From Chloroflexota bacterium (GTDB lineage Bacteria; Chloroflexota; UBA11872; VXOZ01), in assembly GCA_009839775.1 (NCBI GenBank), contig VXOZ01000293.1:1-5046 (forward strand): 5,046 nt of DNA. Direction: 5' to 3'. Below are positions 1 through 5,046 of the stretch, piece by piece (position 1 is the stretch's first letter; the number at the start of each line of letters is the position of its first letter). A program made the position numbers and the translations under genes. Below the pieces are notes generated by a model, which was not told the origin of the DNA, did not search any database, and saw nothing but the letters and a program-made list of their open reading frames with translations.

Positions 1-3
1 ATG

Positions 4-213
4 GCGTCCTAAGCCGACCAAGCAGCCATACACGAAGTCATGGCGACCAAAGCCGATCTACAAGCATTGGAGCAGGCAACGAAGGCCGACCTGCAAGCAT
101 TGGAGCAGGCAACGAAGGCCGACCTGCAAGCATTGGAGCAGGCAACTAGAGCCGACCTAGCCGCCGTGCATGAAGTCATGGCGACTAAAGCCGACCTGCG
201 CGAATCGGAATTG
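4..213 (+). repeat. 33-bp in-frame tandem repeats (hendecad coding repeats)
   Basis: The units are 4-36 (diverged, contains the TAA), 43-75, 76-108, 109-141, 142-174 (diverged) and 181-213 (diverged). Units 76-108 and 109-141 are identical, indicating recent duplication by slippage or unequal recombination. Unit 43-75 differs from them at five bases, all at third codon positions and all synonymous. Units 4-36 and 142-174 are each followed by GTC ATG (Val-Met), so a larger repeat, 4-60 versus 142-198 (about 44 of 57 bases identical by hand count), brackets the array. Each unit is a whole number of codons, so copy-number change alters protein length without a frameshift. Confidence 0.9.
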
Positions 214-315
214 CGCATGACGATTCGCTTGGGTGGAATCGTAGCAATCGCGGCTGCCTTGGTGATAGCAATTCAGGGATTTCTGTTGGCGTTGATCCAA
301 GGTGCATTTGCCTAA
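40..315 (+). CDS. Small repeat-containing coiled-coil protein with one C-terminal membrane segment (DUF1640-like); 5' end possibly truncated
   Basis: The 91-residue product is built of 11-residue units reading ATKADLQALEQ: three identical copies at residues 2-34, a diverged copy at 35-45 (ATRADLAAVHE) and a last one at 48-58 (ATKADLRESEL). A hydrophobic stretch at about 65-87 (GGIVAIAAALVIAIQG onward) looks like one transmembrane helix. Eleven-residue periodicity suits a hendecad coiled coil, so a membrane-anchored, self-associating helix is the likely structure. The ATKADLRE-x-ELR-x(n)-R-x-GG module resembles bacterial DUF1640/CCDC90-like proteins, whose function is poorly known. The frame is open upstream to a TAA at 10-12, and the bases before that stop also read as a repeat unit. 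The ATG at 40 lacks a convincing Shine-Dalgarno, so this may be the surviving 3' part of a longer gene. Coding nature is supported by the synonymous-only differences between repeat copies. Function is not assigned. Confidence 0.6.
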   Translation: MATKADLQALEQATKADLQALEQATKADLQALEQATRADLAAVHEVMATKADLRESELRMTIRLGGIVAIAAALVIAIQGFLLALIQGAFA

Positions 316-399
316 ATGCAGCTTTCAGGAAGGTTGACTACAGACGAGAATCGGTGCTGTTCGCCGCTGCCGTCATAGGGAGTCTGCGCAGTTAGTGAC

Positions 400-1551
400 A
401 TGATTTACCTGGACCACGCCGCAACTACGCCCGTTGATCCGGCCGTTCTTGACGTAATGCTGCCCTATCTCACCGAGCAGTGGGGCAACCCATCCGGCAT
501 CTACAGTATCGCGCGTCAGGCCAAGCAGGCGTTGGAAGAAGCGCGAGAAGACATTGCGGACGTCTTCCTATGCAGTCCCAACGAGATCGTCTTCACGGGC
601 AGCGGCAGCGAGGGGGCAAACCTCGCCTTGAAAGGTGTGGCGTACGCCCGGCGCGATGAGGGCAGGCACATCATCACGACCCAGATCGAACACCATGCGG
701 TGCTGCACACCTGCCACAGACTGGAGAGGGAAGGGTTCGAAGTCACGTACCTTCCGGTAGACGGCTACGGCGTGGTAGACCTAGACGCGCTGCGGGAGGC
801 CGTGCGCCCCGATACGATCCTGCTCAGCTTGATGATTGCCAACAATGAGGTCGGCACCATCCAACCCTTGGGCGAAGCGGTAGCCGCAGCGCGCGAACGC
901 AATGAAGACATCGTCGTCCACACCGACGCCGTGCAGGCCGCCGGTTGCATGGAGTTGGACGTGGAAGAGCTAGACATTGACCTTATGTCAATTGCCGCCC
1001 ACAAGTTCTACGGTCCAAAGGGTGTCGGTGCGCTCTTCACGCGACGTGGGACGCCGCTCATCCCACTGGTGCAAGGGGGCGGACAGGAACGCAACCGGCG
1101 CTCCGGCACGGAAAACGTCCCCTACGCTGTCGGCATGGCTAAGGCGCTCATGCTCTCTCAGGAGCAGCGTGAAGAACGCAATGCGCACTGCGAGGCGCTG
1201 CGGGATCGCCTGCTTGGCGGTATCTGTGAGAGTATCGAAATCGCAGAGCCTACCGGTCATCCTACGCAGCGGCTACCGCACATTGCCAGCCTGACGTTCG
1301 CGAATATCGAAGGTGAGAGTGTGCTGCTCAATCTCGACATGCACGACGTCTGCGCCTCCGCCGGTTCCGCCTGCTCCGCCACGTCGCTGGAGCCCTCGCA
1401 CGTGCTGCAGGCGATGGGAATCCCGGTACACCGCGCCCGGGGCGCCCTGCGCTTGAGCGTCGGCCACCGCAATACGGCGGCAGAAATCGAACGCGTGCTA
1501 GACCTCTTGCCCGGCATCGTGAGCCAGTTGCGCGCGATGGCCGTGGTGTGA
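400..1551 (+). CDS. nifS: Cysteine desulfurase, NifS/IscS family (PLP-dependent class V aminotransferase fold)
   Basis: This cytoplasmic PLP enzyme takes sulfur from L-cysteine, releasing alanine and leaving an enzyme persulfide for Fe-S cluster assembly or tRNA/cofactor thiolation. The 383-residue length and the opening YLDHAATTPVDP are typical of the family. Visible motifs are EHHAV with the cofactor-stacking His at 99, ANNEVGTIQP at 147-156, HTDAVQ with the PLP-binding Asp176, SIAAHK with the Schiff-base Lys202, RRSGTENV at 233-240, and the mobile-loop nucleophile Cys325 in GSACSAT. This last region places it among group I (NifS/IscS) rather than SufS enzymes. ATG 400 is the only usable start, because an in-frame TAG lies at 376-378 and no other start codon intervenes. 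The Shine-Dalgarno is weak (AGGGAG at 377-382 is too distant). No scaffold gene (iscU/nifU) or thiolase gene (mnmA) is in the window, so the acceptor is unknown. NifS versus IscS naming cannot be settled here. Confidence 0.95.
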   Translation: MIYLDHAATTPVDPAVLDVMLPYLTEQWGNPSGIYSIARQAKQALEEAREDIADVFLCSPNEIVFTGSGSEGANLALKGVAYARRDEGRHIITTQIEHHAVLHTCHRLEREGFEVTYLPVDGYGVVDLDALREAVRPDTILLSLMIANNEVGTIQPLGEAVAAARERNEDIVVHTDAVQAAGCMELDVEELDIDLMSIAAHKFYGPKGVGALFTRRGTPLIPLVQGGGQERNRRSGTENVPYAVGMAKALMLSQEQREERNAHCEALRDRLLGGICESIEIAEPTGHPTQRLPHIASLTFANIEGESVLLNLDMHDVCASAGSACSATSLEPSHVLQAMGIPVHRARGALRLSVGHRNTAAEIERVLDLLPGIVSQLRAMAVV

Positions 1552-1629
1552 GTCAGGCCGCATCTCCATCCAAACCGGCAATTTGCACGAGTATTAGTGT
1601 CAGCCCCGTTTCCCGCGTAAACAACCCAT

Positions 1630-2763
1630 ATGCCCACTGAATTCATGACACGCGCTCTCGAGTTGGCAAAGCAGGCACAAGGGCGCACGTCTCCCAATCC
1701 CGCGGTCGGCGCCGTTGTCGCGCGGGATGGGGTAATTGTCGGTGAAGGCGCCACGCAGCCGCCCGGCCAAGCGCACGCCGAGGTTGTGGCACTCAGCCAA
1801 GCGGGTAATGCCGCTAAAGGCGCCGACCTCTTCGTAACCCTGGAGCCATGTGCCTCTCAGGGTCGCACGCCGCCCTGCACGGACGCCATCATTGCCGCGG
1901 GTATCCGCCACGTGCGCATCGGCATTCTCGATCCCCATCCCCAGGTCAATGGCAAGGGCGCGGCACGACTCCGCGCAGCCGGTATTCAAGTAAGCACTGG
2001 CATGAATGAAGCGCAGGCGCGGCAGTGTCACGAGGCCTATCTGTACAGCATCCGGACCGGGTTGCCGTTCGTTACCCTGAAGATGGCCATGAGCGCCGAC
2101 GGCAAGGTGGCGACCGGCAACAGCAAAATGCCGTACCTTACCGGCAAAGCAGCACGCACTCTTGTGCACGAATTGCGCGACCGCAGCGACGCTATCGTCG
2201 TAGGGGCTGATACAGTCATTGCCGATGACCCGCGCTTGACAACCCGGTTGCCGCGAGACGACGTACACCATCCCCGGCGCTTCATCCTCGATAGTCGCGG
2301 CAGAACGCCGCTGGATGCCACCGTTTTGCAACCTGACCTCCCCGGCCGGACCACGGTAGTCACCTCAGAATCCGCACCTGCAGAGCGGCTGCAAGCGCTT
2401 CGCGCCCGTGGGGCGGACGTCTGGTCGCTGCCGGCCAGAGACGGGAGCGTTGACCTGCTCGCCTTTCTGCAGCAGCTCGGGGCGGAGGGAGTGCGATCAG
2501 TACTCTTGGAAGGAGGCCCCACACTGGCAGGAGCTTTCCTGAATATCGATCGTGTGCAGAAGCTCCTGCTCTTTGTGGCCCCTCTCTTGGTTGGCAGAGA
2601 CGATATACCAGCCCTGCTTGCCGGCCGCCACCAACCAGCACTCACGGCAATGCGAGGCTTTCACTTCTCGTCGGTCAGGCGCATCGGCTCCGATGTGCTT
2701 CTGACCGCCAATCTTGAGTCGGTTAAACGCTTGCGGAGCCCTGCTCTCCGGGAATCCCCATAA
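1630..2763 (+). CDS. ribD: Bifunctional RibD: diaminohydroxyphosphoribosylaminopyrimidine deaminase / 5-amino-6-(5-phosphoribosylamino)uracil reductase
   Basis: It catalyses the second and third steps of the GTP branch of riboflavin synthesis: zinc-dependent deamination of the pyrimidine, then NADPH-dependent reduction of the ribosyl side chain. The N-terminal deaminase domain (about residues 1-143) shows RTSPNPAVGAVV, then HAE with zinc ligand His49 and proton-shuttle Glu51, and EPC-x5-RTPPC with zinc ligands Cys74 and Cys83. The reductase domain (about 146-370) shows PFVTLKMAMSADGKVAT, VGADTVIADDPRLTTR and LLEGGPTLAGAFL. The length of 377 is slightly above the usual 360-370. ATG 1630 is bounded by an in-frame TAA at 1618-1620, and MPTEFMTRALELAK aligns with the usual N-terminus; ATG 1645 is an alternative. 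No clear Shine-Dalgarno is seen. A 78-base gap separates it from nifS and 34 bases from ribE. Residues 75-77 (ASQ) depart from the common S-H-H/Y after the first cysteine. Confidence 0.96.
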   Translation: MPTEFMTRALELAKQAQGRTSPNPAVGAVVARDGVIVGEGATQPPGQAHAEVVALSQAGNAAKGADLFVTLEPCASQGRTPPCTDAIIAAGIRHVRIGILDPHPQVNGKGAARLRAAGIQVSTGMNEAQARQCHEAYLYSIRTGLPFVTLKMAMSADGKVATGNSKMPYLTGKAARTLVHELRDRSDAIVVGADTVIADDPRLTTRLPRDDVHHPRRFILDSRGRTPLDATVLQPDLPGRTTVVTSESAPAERLQALRARGADVWSLPARDGSVDLLAFLQQLGAEGVRSVLLEGGPTLAGAFLNIDRVQKLLLFVAPLLVGRDDIPALLAGRHQPALTAMRGFHFSSVRRIGSDVLLTANLESVKRLRSPALRESP

Positions 2764-2786
2764 CGCTGTAATCAACCAAGAGCGGT

Positions 2787-2792
2787 AGGGAG
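2787..2792 (+). promoter_or_regulatory. Ribosome-binding site of ribE
   Basis: AGGGAG lies 5 bases before the ATG at 2798. It is the clearest Shine-Dalgarno in the window and fixes the ribE start, which also matches the invariant family N-terminus MFTGI. Confidence 0.75.
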
Positions 2793-2797
2793 ACACC

Positions 2798-3394
2798 ATG
2801 TTCACCGGGATTATCAAAGCGCTGGGCACCGTTACCCACGTCGCGGCCACGGCTGATGGGGCGCAGTTAGAGATCGCGGCTCCGGGTTTCGCTGATACCC
2901 TTAGCGATGGCGAAAGCGTTGCCGTGAACGGCGCGTGCCTTACCGTCGCAGCGATCGCTTCGCCGGCATTTGCGTTCGAACTTACGCCGGAAACCCTCTC
3001 CCGCACGAACCTGGGCAACCTCGCTCCGGGTGACGTCGTAAATCTGGAACCGGCAGTGCGCGTAGGCGACAGCCTGAGCGGTCACGTTGTGCAAGGGCAC
3101 GTCGACGGCACCGGCACCATCCTAGAGCAGACTGTGGTCGGCGATTCGGTGGAGATGCGGTTCTCCGCCCCGCCGGAGGTGCTCCGTTACCTCATCGAAA
3201 AGGGCTCGATTGCGGTGGATGGCGTCAGCCTCACGGTTTTCGGCATTAATTCGCAGGCTTTTGGGGTCTCCCTGGTACAATATACTCAGGAACACACGAA
3301 TTTGACACGCAAACCGGTTGGCGCCAGCGTAAACTTGGAAGTGGACCTGTTTGCGAAGTACATTGAGCGCATATTCCAACTGACTCAGGAATAG
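2798..3394 (+). CDS. ribE: Riboflavin synthase (alpha subunit type, two lumazine-binding domains)
   Basis: It dismutates two molecules of 6,7-dimethyl-8-ribityllumazine to riboflavin and the pyrimidine precursor. The family is trimeric and cytoplasmic. Two homologous beta-barrel halves are visible: SVAVNGACLTV at 40-50 in the first and SIAVDGVSLTV at 137-147 in the second. Residues corresponding to the E. coli catalytic set are present: Cys47, His101 (GHVDG), Lys135, Ser144 and Asp183. The C-terminus NLEVDLFAKYIERI is typical. At 198 residues it is a little shorter than E. coli or Bacillus enzymes (about 213-215). The second half reads VSLVQYTQEHTN at 157-168, where most family members have a Pro-His-Thr motif; the reading frame is otherwise clean. 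It follows ribD by 34 bases and is presumably cotranscribed with it. The name ribE follows Bacillus usage; the E. coli counterpart is called ribC or ribE. Confidence 0.95.
   Translation: MFTGIIKALGTVTHVAATADGAQLEIAAPGFADTLSDGESVAVNGACLTVAAIASPAFAFELTPETLSRTNLGNLAPGDVVNLEPAVRVGDSLSGHVVQGHVDGTGTILEQTVVGDSVEMRFSAPPEVLRYLIEKGSIAVDGVSLTVFGINSQAFGVSLVQYTQEHTNLTRKPVGASVNLEVDLFAKYIERIFQLTQE
3273..3286 (+). promoter_or_regulatory. Candidate extended -10 element inside the 3' end of ribE
   Basis: TGGTACAAT at 3273-3281 matches the extended -10 pattern (TG-N-TATAAT with one mismatch), and TATACT overlaps at 3281-3286. No good -35 lies at the expected distance. If active, it would transcribe the small gene at 3431 and ribBA separately from ribDE. 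This is a speculative call from sequence pattern only. Confidence 0.2.
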
Positions 3395-3415
3395 CAGTTA
3401 TTGGAGCAACTAAGC

Positions 3416-3420
3416 GGGAG
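3416..3420 (+). promoter_or_regulatory. Ribosome-binding site favouring the ATG at 3431
   Basis: GGGAG ends 10 bases before ATG 3431. It supports that start over the in-frame TTG at 3401, which adds ten residues (MEQLSGSARL) not typical of the family. Confidence 0.5.
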
Positions 3421-3430
3421 CGCAAGACTG

Positions 3431-3664
3431 ATGGCAGTTTTCGACGCCCACAAGGCGTTTGAAGTCCTAATTGCCGCGGGCTTCACGGAGCGCCAAGCCA
3501 AAGCCTTGTTGGAAGTAGGCAGCGAAGGGTATGGCGCGCTGGCAACGAAATCCGATCTTCGAGAGTTGGAGTTGCGACTAAAGCATGAACTGACGCTACG
3601 CATGGGTGGCCTGGTAGCAGCGGGCGTGGCGATCATCGCAATGCTGGAACTGTTACCGAGATAG
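3431..3664 (+). CDS. Small DUF1640-like coiled-coil protein with C-terminal membrane segment
   Basis: The 77-residue product has three parts. Residues 1-30 are an amphipathic helical region (FDAHKAFEVLIAAGFTERQA). Residues 38-57 form a short charged coiled-coil segment (ATKSDLRELELRLKHELTLR). A hydrophobic stretch from about 58 to 74 ends two or three residues before the C-terminus. The F-D-x-H-K...L-x-x-A-G-F-x-x-x-Q-A opening followed by ATKxDLRExELR matches the bacterial DUF1640/CCDC90-like pattern. The biochemical role is unknown, and a membrane-tethered oligomeric helix bundle is only inferred. I chose ATG 3431 because it begins the conserved part and has GGGAG upstream. A longer TTG start at 3401 is possible, only 6 bases after the ribE stop. 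The gene lies within the riboflavin cluster between ribE and ribBA, probably cotranscribed. Its ATKxDLRE-x-ELR-x(n)-R-x-GG module is shared with the protein at 40-315. Confidence 0.75.
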   Translation: MAVFDAHKAFEVLIAAGFTERQAKALLEVGSEGYGALATKSDLRELELRLKHELTLRMGGLVAAGVAIIAMLELLPR

Positions 3665-3729
3665 GTTTCACTGAGTGAGAGCAGTACGCTTGCCCTGAAT
3701 GCTGTCGACTTTGACGCCTTACCGTGAAG

Positions 3730-3762
3730 TGGCGCTCACACCGAGGATACCTTTCAGCGCCA
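3730..3762 (+). repeat. Inverted repeat in the ribE-ribBA intergenic region
   Basis: TGGCGCT (3730-3736) is the exact reverse complement of AGCGCCA (3756-3762), with a 19-base loop that holds a tiny AGG/CCT hairpin (3744-3752). No T-run follows, so it is not a standard intrinsic terminator. The 161-base gap 3665-3825 otherwise shows nothing recognisable apart from the ribBA Shine-Dalgarno, and the pattern does not match the FMN riboswitch consensus. It may be chance. Confidence 0.3.
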
Positions 3763-3811
3763 AGAGCAGTCCGACCGCGCTGAGACTATTCAAACACTGC
3801 ATGAATTAGCA

Positions 3812-3817
3812 GAGAGG
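3812..3817 (+). promoter_or_regulatory. Ribosome-binding site of ribBA
   Basis: GAGAGG lies 8 bases before the ATG at 3826, a normal spacing that supports this start. Confidence 0.65.
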
Positions 3818-3825
3818 CCAATCAG

Positions 3826-5043
3826 ATGCCGCTGGCAACCATTGAAGAGGCCATCGAGGACTTCCGCCGAGGCAAGTTCGTCATCATCATCGACGACAAG
3901 AATCGCGAGAATGAGGGTGACCTCTGCATTGCCGCGGAGAAGATTACCGCAGACAGCATCAACTTCATGGCCAAGTATGGGCGCGGCCTCATTTGTGCGC
4001 CCCTAACGGGTCAGCGCTTGGATGAACTCCGCATCCCCCTCATGGTCTCCAATAACGACACCATGTACGGGACCGCGTTTACCGTTTCGGTAGAGTCCCG
4101 CCACGGCGTCGCCAGTGGGATTTCCGCCTCCGACCGCGCGACGACCGTTAAAGCCTTGGTAGACCCCAAGACCACACCCAGCGACCTCATCATGCCGGGG
4201 CACACCTTCCCGTTGCGCGCCTGTGACGGCGGCGTGCTCGTACGCGCCGGGCATACGGAAGCCAGCATTGACCTCGCGAAGCTTGCCGGTCTTTATCCCG
4301 GAGCGGTTGTTTGCGAAATCATGGATGAAGACGGCACGATGATGCGCCTGCCGCAACTCGAGGCATTCACCCGCAAGCACGACATCAAGATTATCAGCAT
4401 TGCCGACCTCATCGAGTACCGCTATCGCACAGAGTCTATTGCGCATCAGGTTGCCCGCAGCCGCATACCGACGGAATACGGCGAGTTTACGGCGCTTGCC
4501 TACAAGAGCACTGCCGACTGGCAGGAAGGCATTGCGCTCGTCGCCGGCACGATCACTCCTGATGAGCCGGTGCTCGTGCGCGTGCACTCGCAGTGTGCCA
4601 CCGGCGATGCGCTCGGCTCGCTGCGCTGCGATTGCGGCATGCAGTTGCGTCTTGCCATGCAGAAAGTGCAGGAGGAAGGCAACGGCATCATCCTCTACTT
4701 GAACCAGGAAGGCCGAGGCATCGGCCTGATGAACAAGATGCGCGCCTATGAGCTGCAGGACGAGGGATTGGATACGGTAGAAGCCAATCACCGCCTCGGC
4801 CTGGGCGCGGATCAGCGCAATTACGGGTTCGGCTGCCAGGTGCTCAAGGACCTCGGAGCCTCCAAAGTGCGTTTGCTCACCAATAGTCCCATCAAGGCGG
4901 CGGCACTGAGCATCTACGGTTTGGAATTGGTTGAGCGCGTGCCGCTCAACGTGGAGCCGAACGACGAGAACCTCCGCTACCTGCAAACGAAACGTGATAG
5001 ACTGGGGCACGATCTGACGTTTATTGACACAGACACGGGATAA
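3826..5043 (+). CDS. ribBA: Bifunctional RibBA: 3,4-dihydroxy-2-butanone-4-phosphate synthase / GTP cyclohydrolase II
   Basis: One protein supplies both riboflavin precursors. The N-terminal half (about 1-200) converts ribulose 5-phosphate to 3,4-dihydroxy-2-butanone 4-phosphate plus formate. The C-terminal half (about 206-400) opens GTP to the diaminopyrimidine. In the first domain the acidic loop RENEGD at 27-32 carries metal ligand Glu28, FTVSVESRHG at 85-94 and GISASDR at 98-104 are substrate-site motifs, and RAGHTEA at 140-146 holds metal ligand His143. In the second, zinc ligands Cys257, Cys268 and Cys270 lie in SQCATGDALGSLRCDCG, followed by NQEGRGIGL, VEANHRLG and LLTNSPIK. The 405-residue length is normal, so both domains look complete and active. 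It sits 161 bases after the preceding small gene, and the window ends 3 bases past its TAA. Minor oddities are DDKNREN, where DDE(D/N)REN is usual, and TNSPIK, where TNNPxK is usual. Confidence 0.97.
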   Translation: MPLATIEEAIEDFRRGKFVIIIDDKNRENEGDLCIAAEKITADSINFMAKYGRGLICAPLTGQRLDELRIPLMVSNNDTMYGTAFTVSVESRHGVASGISASDRATTVKALVDPKTTPSDLIMPGHTFPLRACDGGVLVRAGHTEASIDLAKLAGLYPGAVVCEIMDEDGTMMRLPQLEAFTRKHDIKIISIADLIEYRYRTESIAHQVARSRIPTEYGEFTALAYKSTADWQEGIALVAGTITPDEPVLVRVHSQCATGDALGSLRCDCGMQLRLAMQKVQEEGNGIILYLNQEGRGIGLMNKMRAYELQDEGLDTVEANHRLGLGADQRNYGFGCQVLKDLGASKVRLLTNSPIKAAALSIYGLELVERVPLNVEPNDENLRYLQTKRDRLGHDLTFIDTDTG

Positions 5044-5046
5044 GGC

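Noticed and set aside
43..141. CRISPR array or intergenic tandem repeat
   Set aside because: The 33-bp units are directly contiguous without spacers, in-frame, and encode a regular 11-residue helix repeat.
334..361. TTGACT as a -35 box for a nifS promoter
   Set aside because: No acceptable -10 follows at 15-19 bases (only TGCTGT/GCTGTT-like sequence), so a promoter call is not supported.
1600..2331. 243-codon minus-strand open frame opposite ribD
   Set aside because: It overlaps the ribD deaminase and reductase coding sequence, whose motifs are unmistakable, and its own translation has no family signature.
2734..2750. CGGAG/CTCCG hairpin near the ribD stop as a terminator
   Set aside because: It is only a 5-bp stem inside the coding sequence with no following T-run, and ribE follows closely with its own ribosome-binding site.
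3401..3430. TTG at 3401 as the start of the small gene after ribE
   Set aside because: The ten extra residues do not resemble the family N-terminus, and a better-placed GGGAG precedes ATG 3431; kept as an alternative only.
3711..3751. TTGACG (3711-3716) with GATACC (3746-3751) as a ribBA promoter
   Set aside because: The spacing between the hexamers is about 29 bases, far from the 16-18 needed, and the -10 match is poor.
4003..5010. Long open frame of 335 codons on the minus strand opposite ribBA
   Set aside because: It lies wholly inside the well-supported ribBA gene and shows no recognisable motifs; it is a typical antisense open frame produced by GC-rich codon usage.

Overview
This is a window of a moderately GC-rich bacterial chromosome. 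It holds most of a riboflavin (vitamin B2) biosynthesis cluster, preceded by a cysteine desulfurase gene. Two small coiled-coil/membrane genes are interspersed. All supported genes are on the + strand. Full-length fused RibBA, bifunctional RibD and two-domain riboflavin synthase are typical of many bacteria (Bacillus-like gene set). The sequence alone does not fix the phylum. The nifS protein and the scattered DUF1640-like small genes would fit an uncultured environmental lineage such as Chloroflexota, but that is a weak inference.

Layout: 1-315 holds an 11-residue (33-bp) repeat region. It encodes a coiled-coil protein with one C-terminal membrane segment. Its reading frame continues upstream to the window edge but is broken there by a TAA at 10-12. 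400-1551 is a NifS/IscS-type cysteine desulfurase with intact catalytic residues. 1630-2763 is ribD, 2798-3394 is ribE (riboflavin synthase), 3431-3664 is a second small DUF1640-like coiled-coil/membrane gene, and 3826-5043 is ribBA. There is no gap above 300 bases. The largest is 3665-3825 (161 bases), which holds only a weak inverted repeat and the ribBA ribosome-binding site.

Pathway: RibBA supplies both branches, opening GTP with its GTP cyclohydrolase II half and making dihydroxybutanone phosphate from ribulose 5-phosphate with its DHBP synthase half. RibD deaminates and reduces the pyrimidine. RibE dismutates the lumazine to riboflavin. Lumazine synthase (ribH) is not in the window; it may lie just downstream, since the window ends 3 bases after the ribBA stop. 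No FMN riboswitch was recognised in any intergenic gap.

The core genes are ordinary. The points worth a second look are the repeat gene with its apparent nonsense mutation, the purely synonymous divergence between its repeat copies, and the related small gene lodged between ribE and ribBA. I found no convincing evidence of a wholly new system.
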